From positions 3,410,001 through 3,474,000 of the forward strand of contig NZ_CP118158.1 in the NCBI RefSeq assembly GCF_028747785.1: a DNA stretch of 64,000 bases, read 5' to 3'. Origin of the DNA: Halosimplex aquaticum (GTDB lineage Archaea > Halobacteriota > Halobacteria > Halobacteriales > Haloarculaceae). The translations under genes were made by a program, and so were the position numbers. Position 1 is the stretch's first letter, and each line of letters begins with the position of its first letter. The notes beneath the pieces were generated by a model. That model made no database searches. It had not been told where the DNA came from and saw only the letters and a list, made by a program, of their open reading frames with translations. Positions 51,455 through 59,845 of this stretch are shown here, piece by piece.

Positions 51455-53332
51455 TTACTTCTGCTTCGGGGCGAGCGTCGCGTCCGGAACCCGCACCAGG
51501 TTGAATTCCGCGACGCGGTTGTCCAGTAGCGCCTCCGGCGCGTCGACGACCCACTCGGTTGCGTTGATCGCACCGTAGTCCCGGCCGACGACGCAGTTGT
51601 ACATCGGCAGCACCTGGTTGACGAACCACGTCAGCTTCTGCAGCGGCTTCGAGCTGTCGGTGAGGGGGATCTGTTCGATGGTGTCGATGACGTTGATCTC
51701 CATCGTCTCGCTCGCGTCCGGGTTGCCGATCTCCGCGGGGATCTCCCAGGTCGTGTTGACGTAATCGGCGTGGTTCAGATTGGCGAACCACTCCCAGACG
51801 AAGCCGACGTACGTCAGCCCCGTGAGCGAGAAGATCGGGTGGTTGTCGAAGATGATGTCGTGGTCCCCGTTGAGCCGGGCCTCGCCGTAGGTGGCCTCGT
51901 CGACGGCGTCGAGGGTCACGTCGAATCCGAACTCCTTCAGCTGGTGCCGTGCGGAGTCGAGCGCGTCGACCTGGACGCTGGTGCCGGACTGAGCGATCAA
52001 CCTGAGCGAGGCGGGTTCCCCGTCCTCGCCGTACCACTTCCCGTTATCTCGCTGGTACCCGGCTTCCTCCATGAGCGCCGTCGCCTCCTTGTTGTCCACT
52101 TTGTAGTAGTCGTACCCCTCGACGTCGACCAGTCCCTCGTCGACCGTGCTCTGATTGAGGAACGTCGACGGCAGCTCGTAGAGTTCGTACTGCTGCGGAA
52201 CCGACGCGAAGATCTCCTCGCGGTCGACGGCGGACGCGATAGCGTGCCGGACCCGCCGATCCGACGTGATCGGCTGGTTCGAGGGGTTCTCGGCGGGGGA
52301 GTTGGCCCAGTCGTAGTTCCCGAAGTTGAACAGCAGCGACCAGACGTGGTTGTAGTCCCGGTTGATGTTGTGTCGCTTCGGCAGTTTGTTCATCACGTCC
52401 GGCGAAGCGGGCAGGTTGAGGCTGATCCCGTCGACCTCCTCTTCCATGAAGGCCAGGACCTGATCGCTGTGTTTCTCGAAGGCGAACTCGGTGAAGTTGA
52501 TGTCGTCTGCCTTGGGATGCCCGTCGTACACCTCGGTGACGAAGGTGCTGTCCGTGACTTCCTTGATCTCGAAGGCGCCGTTGCCGACGACCTGGTCGAG
52601 ACTCGGCGACCACTCCTGGAAGTCGGCGACGATCTGCGACGCCTCGTCGCTCTCCGCGTCCGCGTCCATGAGCCGGTCGCGCCAGTCGCCGAAGGACGGA
52701 TCGCCGACGTCCTCCTTGATCATCAGGTTCGTGGCGACAGCGTGCTGGAGCACGTGCTGCGTGCTGAAGGAGTCGTGGAGGTGAAACCGCATCGCGTAGT
52801 CGTCGACGGCCTCGTAATCACTGACGACGGAGTGGGGCTCTGCATCCGGCGAGGTGATCTCGGACGTCCGGAAGTTGAGGTCCCAGTCGGTTTTCCAGTC
52901 GGCGGTCGTGACCGGATCGCCGTTGTGCCACTCCCACTCCTCGCTCAACTCGACGAGGAACGTCGTCTCGTCTTCTTTCTCCCAGTCTTTCGCGATGACA
53001 CCCTGGCCCTCGTTGTGGCTATGATACCAGACGACCGTCGGATCGTAGATCAGCCCCGGCGGGTCGAAGTTCGCCATCGAGCCGTTGGGATCGTACGGGT
53101 TCCACGAGGCGTTGGACATCTTGTAGGTCCCGCGGTGGAGTGCCATGGTGAATCGCTTGTCGACCCGTTCCTGTACGGGCTCACCCGTTTGCGTTCCGGT
53201 ACCCCCGCTTCCGTCCCCGCCGTCGGAATTACTGCTACACCCCGCGAGCAGCGCCGCACTACCGGCGAGACCGCTCTTCAGGGCGCTCCGTCGGCTCAGC
53301 CACCTGGACTGGTGTCTGTTATCGTCAGACAT
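51455..53332 (-). CDS. ABC transporter substrate-binding protein, family 5 (transporter 2)
   Basis: 625 residues, Tat lipoprotein (SRRSALKSGLAGSAALLAGC, Cys about 32) with a Ser/Gly/Thr/Asp linker. The family-5 body has GNGAFEIKEV, YNHVWSLLFNFGNYDWANSP, DRRVRHAIASAVDREEIFASVP and LMEEAGY. It would capture an oligosaccharide or glycoside from rhamnogalacturonan breakdown. First gene of the transporter 2 operon; leaderless TATA at 53355-53368. Confidence 0.93.
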   Translation of the reverse strand: MSDDNRHQSRWLSRRSALKSGLAGSAALLAGCSSNSDGGDGSGGTGTQTGEPVQERVDKRFTMALHRGTYKMSNASWNPYDPNGSMANFDPPGLIYDPTVVWYHSHNEGQGVIAKDWEKEDETTFLVELSEEWEWHNGDPVTTADWKTDWDLNFRTSEITSPDAEPHSVVSDYEAVDDYAMRFHLHDSFSTQHVLQHAVATNLMIKEDVGDPSFGDWRDRLMDADAESDEASQIVADFQEWSPSLDQVVGNGAFEIKEVTDSTFVTEVYDGHPKADDINFTEFAFEKHSDQVLAFMEEEVDGISLNLPASPDVMNKLPKRHNINRDYNHVWSLLFNFGNYDWANSPAENPSNQPITSDRRVRHAIASAVDREEIFASVPQQYELYELPSTFLNQSTVDEGLVDVEGYDYYKVDNKEATALMEEAGYQRDNGKWYGEDGEPASLRLIAQSGTSVQVDALDSARHQLKEFGFDVTLDAVDEATYGEARLNGDHDIIFDNHPIFSLTGLTYVGFVWEWFANLNHADYVNTTWEIPAEIGNPDASETMEINVIDTIEQIPLTDSSKPLQKLTWFVNQVLPMYNCVVGRDYGAINATEWVVDAPEALLDNRVAEFNLVRVPDATLAPKQK

Positions 53333-53354
53333 TCGGAAGTACTTTCCCCGGCTA

Positions 53355-53389
53355 ATATAAATAAATTTCGCTGAAAATTATTACCGTTC
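53355..53389 (-). promoter_or_regulatory. promoter of transporter 2 with degenerate half of the palindrome
   Basis: TATA AAATTTATTTATAT (minus strand) lies about 28 bases before ATG 53332. Next to it, further upstream, GAACGGTAATAATTTT (53374-53389 region) contains one intact half CGGTAAT of the ten-copy palindrome, in the same position relative to TATA as site A. The other half is not conserved, so binding is uncertain. Confidence 0.35.
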
Positions 53390-53472
53390 AGCACTGATTG
53401 GTGACTGGTTAATCCGAGAATACGCACGTGCGGAGACAAGCTATTTGACGGTCGGTTCGGTATCACTCCCCG

Positions 53473-53676
53473 ATGGACCGCACGCGTTCCGTGTTGAAAC
53501 TGGTGTTCGGGATCAACGTCCTCTTCTTGCTCCTCCTGGGTTTTTCCTACCCGTACCTCGAACCGGGCACCGCGTCGTACGTCGTCGCCGTCATGACCGC
53601 CGCCCTCTGTCTCGCGATGCTGGCGCTCGTCGCGCTCATCTCCTACTTCGAATGGGACGTCTTCGACATCGGCTGA
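53473..53676 (+). CDS. small two-helix membrane protein (YFEWD motif), transporter 2 side
   Basis: 67 residues, helices at about 9-28 and 36-58, ending SYFEWDVFDIG. Shares length, layout and the YFEWD-F end with the protein at 20978 beside transporter 1. Divergent from the binding-protein gene and 140 bases from it. Function unknown. Confidence 0.65.
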   Translation: MDRTRSVLKLVFGINVLFLLLLGFSYPYLEPGTASYVVAVMTAALCLAMLALVALISYFEWDVFDIG

Positions 53677-53782
53677 GAGCCTCGCCGGTCCCACACGGCT
53701 GTCGAGGATCCGACCAGGTGCCGGCCGCTCCGAACGTCCGTTCCGGCGAAACAACTATCCGGACGTCGGATGATACTCCGTT

Positions 53783-54040
53783 ATGGCCGTCGACGCCAAC
53801 GAGAATCCCGGTTCAGACTCGTCAGGCTCGCCGCAGCGCTCGCTCGGCGTACTCACTCCGATCCGCTCGTCCTTCTCGCTACAACTCGCGGTGGCCGGGA
53901 TCGCGTTCATCGCGGCCGGATTCGTGCTCGGCACCGGCGTCTGGGCCGGGATACTTCCGGTCTGGGGCTTCGCGATGGTGCTGGTCGGTCTGGGCGCGTA
54001 CGCCTTTACCCACCTCTCCCAGCGCGGGTCGAAGGGCTGA
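53783..54040 (+). CDS. small membrane protein next to transporter 2
   Basis: 85 residues. A Ser/Asn/Gly-rich N-terminus of about 30 residues is followed by two helices (about 33-52 and 56-74). Similar in size to the 87-residue protein at 20701 beside transporter 1. Function unknown. Confidence 0.6.
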   Translation: MAVDANENPGSDSSGSPQRSLGVLTPIRSSFSLQLAVAGIAFIAAGFVLGTGVWAGILPVWGFAMVLVGLGAYAFTHLSQRGSKG

Positions 54041-54162
54041 CCCTCTCGGCGCGGTGAAGCGACGTAGGTGCGCAGGACTACGTACAGGCGCCAGCAGGTG
54101 GTCCCGGGAGAGAGTCGCGAAAGAGGGTCGATCTTCTCGGACGCCCGGCGGCGGCGACGCGT

Positions 54163-55194
54163 TCAGGCGAACTCGGGCATCACTTCGTCGGCGAACAGTT
54201 CCATGCCCTCGAAGTCCGGGTAGTCGACGAACCAGCACTGGAACTTCGTGACTCCGGCGTCGACGCGGTCCTCGATGGCGTCGGCGCACTCCTCTGGCGT
54301 GCCCATGACGAAGTACTCCCGGGCGTCTTCCTCCGTCTCGATGGGCGCCTGGTCCTGGTACTCCTCCTCGAACTGGATCGGCGTCATGAGGTCGAGCAGG
54401 CGGTCGAACTTCGCCTCGTCGCGGGTGCAGATGACGTGGCCGTCCCAGGAGTACTCGATGTCCGCCGGGTCGCGGCCCACCGTCTCGCAGTGGTCCTCGA
54501 TGACCGAGATCTTGTGCTCCAGCGTCGGCACGTCGCCGTTGAACACGTCGGTGTTCCACACGTCGGCGTGCTTGGCGACGAGTTTGAGCGTGACCTCCTC
54601 GCCCTGGCCGCCGACGAGGATCGGCGGATGGGGGTCCTGCACGGGTCCGGGCTCGCAGTGGGCGTCTTCGATCTGGTAGTGGTCGCCGTCGAAGTCGGCG
54701 CCCTCCCCGGGGTCGGTGTCCCACATCCGCTTCATCAGGCGGATGCTCTCGTCGAGGCGCATCAGGCGCTCGAAGCCGTCGCGGTACTCCCAGCCGTAGG
54801 CGTCGTACTCGGGCTCGTGCCACCCGGCGCCGAGGCCGAGCTGGAGCCGCCCGTTCGAGACCACGTCGAGGGTGGCGGCCATCTTCGCGACGAGCGCGGG
54901 GTTGCGGTAGTCGTTGCAGAGGACGAGCGAGCCGACGTCGATGTCGTCGGTCTCGCCGGCGAGCGCCGACAGCAGCGTCCAGCACTCGTACTCGGCGTTG
55001 TCGCGCCCGAGCATCAGGTGGTCGGGCGCCCACGCGGCGTCGAAGCCCAGTTCCTCCGCGCGGCGGACGCCTTCGAGCGTGGTCTCCCAGTCGAGCGACT
55101 CGTACGCCGGCGTGTCGCGGTGGACGGGTTCGTTCCCCTCGTCGGGGGCGCCCGCGAACACCGGCACGTTGTACTCGAAGCTGATGTCGGACAT
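54163..55194 (-). CDS. LLM-class flavin-dependent oxidoreductase 2
   Basis: 343 residues from ATG 55194 (MSDISFEYNVPVFAG). Luciferase-like barrel: LEGVRRAEELGFDAAWAPDHLML, ALAGETDDIDVGSLVLCNDYRNPALVAKMAATLDVVSNGRLQLG and PPILVGGQGEEVTLKL. The GGRLQLGLGAGWHEPEYDAYG-type region is usual for F420-dependent enzymes. It starts two bases after the stop of rhamnonate dehydratase, so both are probably made from one transcript, suggesting a role in the same pathway. Confidence 0.92.
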   Translation of the reverse strand: MSDISFEYNVPVFAGAPDEGNEPVHRDTPAYESLDWETTLEGVRRAEELGFDAAWAPDHLMLGRDNAEYECWTLLSALAGETDDIDVGSLVLCNDYRNPALVAKMAATLDVVSNGRLQLGLGAGWHEPEYDAYGWEYRDGFERLMRLDESIRLMKRMWDTDPGEGADFDGDHYQIEDAHCEPGPVQDPHPPILVGGQGEEVTLKLVAKHADVWNTDVFNGDVPTLEHKISVIEDHCETVGRDPADIEYSWDGHVICTRDEAKFDRLLDLMTPIQFEEEYQDQAPIETEEDAREYFVMGTPEECADAIEDRVDAGVTKFQCWFVDYPDFEGMELFADEVMPEFA

Positions 55195-55196
55195 GC

Positions 55197-56402
55197 TCAC
55201 TCCACGGCGTAGTTGTCGAGCGCCTCGCGGTTGAGTTCGGAGCTGAGGCCGACCCCGTCGGGCAGCGGGATGACGCCGTCCTCGGCGTCCGGCGGGTGCT
55301 CGTAGATGGCGTCGGCGTAGGTGGAGTCTTTCTCCTCCTGCTGTTCCTGGAACCACTCGGGGATGGGGAAGTACTCGGCCATCGGCGCGTTCGTCGACGC
55401 GGCGATGAAGTGCAGGTGCGGGTTCGTCCCCGAGTGGGGGACGACAGGCACGTCGTGCGTGCTCGCGAGCGCGTCGATCTTCTGGAGCTCCGTCAGGCCG
55501 CCGCAGCGGTGGACGTCCGGCTGGAGGATGTCCACGGCCTCGCGTTCGAGCAGTTCCTCGTGACCCCAGCGGGTGAACTCGTGCTCGCCGCCGGAGATGG
55601 GGATGCTAGTCGACTCGCGGACCTCGGCGTAGCCGTCGATGTCGTCGGGGATGACCGGCTCTTCGACCCACTCCATGTCGTATTTCTCCAGTCGGTCGAG
55701 CATCTTCTTCGCGTAGCGGACCGACCAGCCCATGTAGGCGTCGCCGGCGATGGCGATGTCGTGGCCAACGGCGTCGCGGACAGTCTTGACGATCTCCTCG
55801 TTCTCCTTCATGCCCGCGCGGCCGGCCTCGGGGCCGTGCCTGAAGCGGAGCTTCATCGCGTCGAAGCCCTTCTCGGCGTACTCGATGGCCTCGCGTTCGA
55901 GCGTGTCCATATCGACCGGATGCAGGTTGCTCGCGTAGCAGGGGATCTCGTCTGTGACCGGTCCGCCCAGCAGTTCGTAGACGGGCTTGTCGGCCTCCTT
56001 GCCGGCGATGTCCCACAGCGCCAGGTCGACGGCGCTGATCGCCTCGATGGCGGCGCCCTTCCGCCCGAAGGGGATCGTCGCCCGGTACATGATGTCCCAG
56101 AGCTTCTCGCGCTCCTGGGGGTCTTCGCCGACGACGAGCTTCGAGAGCGTCTCGTCGACGATGGTCTCGATGGCGCCCGTCGCCCAGTTGCCGTGGCCGA
56201 CGCCGGTGATCCCGGCGTCGGTGTGGACCTCGACGACGACGTCGCCGACCGGCCCCATCCATTTGCGGCGGGCCTGCGGGTTGTCCCCGTCGGCGTTGTT
56301 GTACTCGTCGTACTTGCTCATGACTGTGACGAGGGGGAACTCCACGAACTCGCCCCACGATTCTGTGCTCACGCTCGTGACGTCAATATCGGTGATCTCC
56401 AT
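55197..56402 (-). CDS. L-rhamnonate dehydratase-like enolase superfamily enzyme
   Basis: 401 residues from ATG 56402; TTG 56441 is rejected since it lies at the TATA box. The N-terminal capping domain (MEITDIDVTSVSTESWGEFV...NPQARRKWMGP) is typical of rhamnonate dehydratases. Metal ligands: Asp in AGDAYMGW, Glu in EWVEEPV, Glu in SGGEHEF; catalytic His in VVPHSGTN. It dehydrates L-rhamnonate to 2-keto-3-deoxy-L-rhamnonate. TATA CTTTATATAAT (56443-56453) and three palindromes lie upstream (centres 56599, 56692, 56831). Confidence 0.9.
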   Translation of the reverse strand: MEITDIDVTSVSTESWGEFVEFPLVTVMSKYDEYNNADGDNPQARRKWMGPVGDVVVEVHTDAGITGVGHGNWATGAIETIVDETLSKLVVGEDPQEREKLWDIMYRATIPFGRKGAAIEAISAVDLALWDIAGKEADKPVYELLGGPVTDEIPCYASNLHPVDMDTLEREAIEYAEKGFDAMKLRFRHGPEAGRAGMKENEEIVKTVRDAVGHDIAIAGDAYMGWSVRYAKKMLDRLEKYDMEWVEEPVIPDDIDGYAEVRESTSIPISGGEHEFTRWGHEELLEREAVDILQPDVHRCGGLTELQKIDALASTHDVPVVPHSGTNPHLHFIAASTNAPMAEYFPIPEWFQEQQEEKDSTYADAIYEHPPDAEDGVIPLPDGVGLSSELNREALDNYAVE

Positions 56403-56590
56403 AGTAGACGCTGAATGCCGTTCGTTCCATACATCGGACAACCTTTATATAATCCTTGCGTGCCCGGTCGCCGTCCCGTGGTGGACCGCTCGCCCGTCCC
56501 GGGCCGCCGGGCGTCGCTCGGAGCGAACTGCCGCGGTTCACAATCCCCGGAATTCTCTCGCCGCGTCGTTTGTCAACGAATTGCACTACC

Positions 56591-56607
56591 TTCCGGTATT
56601 ACCGAAA
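56591..56607. promoter_or_regulatory. palindromic site H
   Basis: TTCCGGTATTACCGAAA, centre 56599, about 150 bases upstream of the TATA box of the rhamnonate dehydratase gene. Confidence 0.65.
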
Positions 56608-56683
56608 CGAGGCTGCTCGTTTCTGTGATCGAAACTGGGTGCAACCGGATCTACTCCTCAATGGCCGTTTCTGCGCATTTTCT

Positions 56684-56700
56684 TTCCGGCATTGCCGGAC
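56684..56700. promoter_or_regulatory. palindromic site I
   Basis: TTCCGGCATTGCCGGAC, centre 56692, 93 bases from site H. Symmetric through CCGGCA-T-TGCCGG. Confidence 0.65.
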
Positions 56701-56822
56701 TTTGGCACCCCCTCTCTGACGGCCGGCTCGAAACCGGCTAGCCTGGGCCGTCAAGACCGTGGAATAGGACCCTTCTGATGGGAATTACAAATATACAGAT
56801 GTAATTCTAAGTGCCGATGTGG

Positions 56823-56839
56823 GTCCGGTATTGCCGGAC
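56823..56839. promoter_or_regulatory. palindromic site J
   Basis: GTCCGGTATTGCCGGAC, centre 56831, 139 bases from site I. Symmetric outer arms GTCCGG and CCGGAC. Confidence 0.65.
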
Positions 56840-57785
56840 AATTTGGTCGCCCGACGATGTCCCCGTGGTCGTCGACTCCGTTACGGTCTGCCGCCTCGTC
56901 TCTATCGGGGCCCGAGCAGGATACCAGATCCGGCCCCGAAAAGCCACAAATCAATATATGATAGAATACATATGATTATACCTCTCTGATTTCGGGGATC
57001 GCGTCGACGAAGCGTTTCGAATCGAGCGCCCGAAGAACGACGATGCCCGAGATACCCGTCGAATACGCAGCTCACCTGTCTCTCGCCGGGCGGAACTGGA
57101 TCAGTCGGAGCGGGAACGCAGATCCCGCTGCAAGCGTCGGTCCCGATGATCGGAGTCACGTGAACGGGAACGACGCCTCTCCTAAAGTTCGGTTTCAAGC
57201 CGAATCGTCCAGCAGACGCCCGACTTAGTCACTCACTCGATACCCTCGGTGACTGAACTGCTGATCGACTGCGTGGATGTGGGAAACTTTACTTTACCGC
57301 GTAATTATACATGATATGATTGTTCTGGTGGTGTCCGTGACTCCGCTGGTCTCGGTCGGACAGGATGAGCGAGGGGCGCGGCGCTGATCGGTTGGGGCGT
57401 GGAAAAAGCGGGAACCGGGACGGGAGTGACCGGTGAGCGGGCGGGAGCCCGGGGCTCGATGGGAGCGGAACGGTGGGAGCGAAGGCGGACGACGGAAAGG
57501 TGGGTTCCTACGCTCCCCCGAGCGCGGGAACGGGTGGGTGTGGACAGGGTGGGTCGCGGGTGGGGTGCATCCGTGGTGGGATGGGGCTCGCATTGGCACG
57601 AGCCATCTTGTCGTAAGGGCTGGAGACGGAAGTCCGCCGCGCCTTAATGATTAGGTGTCGGACGCGGTCGGTCCGGAGTTGTGACTCCCACGGCCGAGCC
57701 TTCTCCGGGCGGAGCGCGGCCGGGATCCCCGGACGCGGCTCGGACGCCCACAGTTATGGCGGTCCGACGCGTCGGTTCGACCGAT

Positions 57786-58751
57786 ATGCGCGCTGTTCGG
57801 CTCAACGACCACGGCGGTCCCGAAGCGCTCGCAGTCGAGGACGTCGACCGTCCGGACCCGGGTCCGGACGAACTGCTCGTCGAAGTCGCGGCCGCGGGCG
57901 TCAACCCCGTGGACACGTACTTCCGCGACGGCTCGTACGACCCGGTCGGTCTGCCGTTCACGCCCGGCGTCGACCTCGCGGGCGTCGTCGCGGCCACCGG
58001 CGCCGACGTCGACGAGTTCGACGAGGGCGACCGGGTCTTCGGGACGGGAATCGGCAACGGCGGCCACCAGGGCGCCTACGCCGAGTACGCGACGGTCCCG
58101 ACCGATCGGGTCGTCCACCTGCCCGACGGCGCGGACCTGACCGAGGCCGGCGCCGCGGGCGTCGCGGCGGTGACGGCCTGGCGGGCGCTGGTGGACCACG
58201 CCGACCTGAACCCCGCGGAACACTGCCTGGTCCACGGCGGGTCGGGCGGCGTCGGCCACGCCGCGGTCCAGATCGGCGACGCCGTGAGCGCCCGGGTGAT
58301 CACCACCGCTCGCGAGGCGTACCACGACGAACTCGCCGCCATGGGAGCAGAGACGGTCCTCGATTACGGCCGCGACGACCTGGCCGACGCCGTCACTGAG
58401 GCCTCCGACGGCGGAGTCGACGTCGTCCTCGACCACCGGCTCGACGACTACCTGCAGTTCGACGCCGACGTGGCCGCGACGGGCGCCCGCGTCGTCGGCA
58501 TCGGCGAGAACAGCCCCGACCCCGCGTTCACGAACGACGGCGCCGCCCGCTCGAAGGACGTCTCCTACCAGTTCATGACCATGTTCAACACGCCCGACCT
58601 GCGGGTGCCGCTCCGCGGCGCGGCGCACCTGATGGAGCGCGACGCGCTCTCGATCGAACTCGCGCGGACGTACGGGCTCGACGAGGCGAGCGAGGCCCAG
58701 CGCGCCGTGCTGGAGGACTCGTTCCTCGGCAAACTCGTGATCGAACCGTAG
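57786..58751 (+). CDS. quinone oxidoreductase-like MDR dehydrogenase
   Basis: 321 residues from ATG 57786 (MRAVRLNDHGGPEAL); the 35-codon upstream extension lacks protein-like sequence. Zinc-free MDR: GVNPVDTYFRDG, NADPH motif HGGSGGVGHAAVQ and GGVDVVLDHRLDDYL. Reduces quinones or enones with NADPH. No evident link to the sugar pathway. Confidence 0.92.
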   Translation: MRAVRLNDHGGPEALAVEDVDRPDPGPDELLVEVAAAGVNPVDTYFRDGSYDPVGLPFTPGVDLAGVVAATGADVDEFDEGDRVFGTGIGNGGHQGAYAEYATVPTDRVVHLPDGADLTEAGAAGVAAVTAWRALVDHADLNPAEHCLVHGGSGGVGHAAVQIGDAVSARVITTAREAYHDELAAMGAETVLDYGRDDLADAVTEASDGGVDVVLDHRLDDYLQFDADVAATGARVVGIGENSPDPAFTNDGAARSKDVSYQFMTMFNTPDLRVPLRGAAHLMERDALSIELARTYGLDEASEAQRAVLEDSFLGKLVIEP

Positions 58752-58799
58752 TCGGCGGCCGTACTCCGGACCGACGGGACCGACGGGCGCCCGGGCTTC

Positions 58800-59729
58800 T
58801 CAGAGCACCCGGTTGACCGGGTCCTCGCCGTCGGCGATCCGGCGGACGCTCTCTTCGAGGATAGCGGCCACGTGACGGTAGTAGTCGCGGGTGTAGGCCG
58901 CGCAGTGCGGCGAGACGATCACGTCGTCCATCGCCCACAGCGGCGAGTCCTCGGGGAGCGGTTCTGTCTCGAAGACGTCGAGCGCTCCGCCCGCGATCTC
59001 GCCGTCTCGGAGGGCCTCGACCAGCGCCAGCTGGTCGACGACGCCGCCGCGGGCGACGTTGATCAGGTAGGCGTCCTGGCGCATGGCCGCGAGTTCCTCG
59101 GCGCCGATCAGCTCGCGGGTCGCGTCGGTCAGCGGGACGGCGAGGACGACGAACCGCGCGTCCGCGACGGCCTCGCGGAGTCCGTCAACCGTGTACACCT
59201 GATCGACGCCGGGTTCGGGCAGCGGCGAGCGGCGGACGCCGACCACGTCCATCCCGAGGCCGGTCAGTCGGTCGACGATCCCGCGGCCGAGGCCGCCGAG
59301 GCCGACGACGCAGGCCTGTTCACCGGCGACCGTCCACCCGTCGTCCCAGCCCGGCCGGGACCACTCGCGGTCGGTCTGGTGGGCGACGTGCTCGTGGATC
59401 CGCCGGGCGAGCGCGAGGACGAACCCGGCGACCGTCTCGCCGACGGCGTCGCCGTGGACGCCGGTGCTGTTCGTCAGGACGACGCCCTCCTCGCGGAAGC
59501 GGTCGTGGGGAAACCGGTCGACGCCGGCCTGTATCGAGTGGACCCACTCGAGGTCGAGGAACGACTCGCGGTGTTCGAGGGTGACGACGGCCTGGCAGTC
59601 GGCCAGTGACTCGGGCGACCCGTCGACGATCGTCGCGTCGACGGCGGCCGCCGCGAGGCGCTGGGCGAGCGGCTCCGGCGGGAACACCGCCGCGACCGAT
59701 TCGTCGATCCCGATCCGGTCGATGCGCAT
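58800..59729 (-). CDS. D-2-hydroxyacid dehydrogenase
   Basis: 309 residues from ATG 59729. Rossmann motif VVGLGGLGRGI, catalytic Arg in NVARGGVVD, Glu in DVFETEPLPEDSPLW and His in VSPHCAAYT. Oxidises or reduces a 2-hydroxy acid such as glycerate or lactate. A sugar-acid product is possible but not shown. The MFS gene lies upstream on the same strand. Confidence 0.92.
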   Translation of the reverse strand: MRIDRIGIDESVAAVFPPEPLAQRLAAAAVDATIVDGSPESLADCQAVVTLEHRESFLDLEWVHSIQAGVDRFPHDRFREEGVVLTNSTGVHGDAVGETVAGFVLALARRIHEHVAHQTDREWSRPGWDDGWTVAGEQACVVGLGGLGRGIVDRLTGLGMDVVGVRRSPLPEPGVDQVYTVDGLREAVADARFVVLAVPLTDATRELIGAEELAAMRQDAYLINVARGGVVDQLALVEALRDGEIAGGALDVFETEPLPEDSPLWAMDDVIVSPHCAAYTRDYYRHVAAILEESVRRIADGEDPVNRVL

Positions 59730-59845
59730 GGGCTCGACTACTCGGTCTCGGACAGTAACGTTTGCTCCGAACCGGCCCGCGAGCGGCGTCGATCCGCCGG
59801 GGAACCGACAGTTGACCACTCCGTGGCCGCTCACTCCGCCACCGC

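Larger units (their letters stand above)
56403..57785. other. 1.38-kb gene-free region with three palindromes and a G-rich block
   Basis: Between the divergent rhamnonate dehydratase and quinone oxidoreductase genes. It contains the dehydratase promoter, sites H, I and J, an AT-rich stretch with ATAATAT/TATATGAT motifs (about 56940-57000 and 57295-57320), and a strongly purine-skewed block (about 57395-57580). Open frames here are Arg/Gly/Trp-rich noise. No RNA gene recognised. Confidence 0.65.

Noticed and set aside
57399-57654. Overlapping open frames of 73-82 residues on the plus strand
   Set aside because: Arg/Gly/Trp-rich translations caused by the purine-skewed DNA; two frames are open at once and neither resembles a protein.
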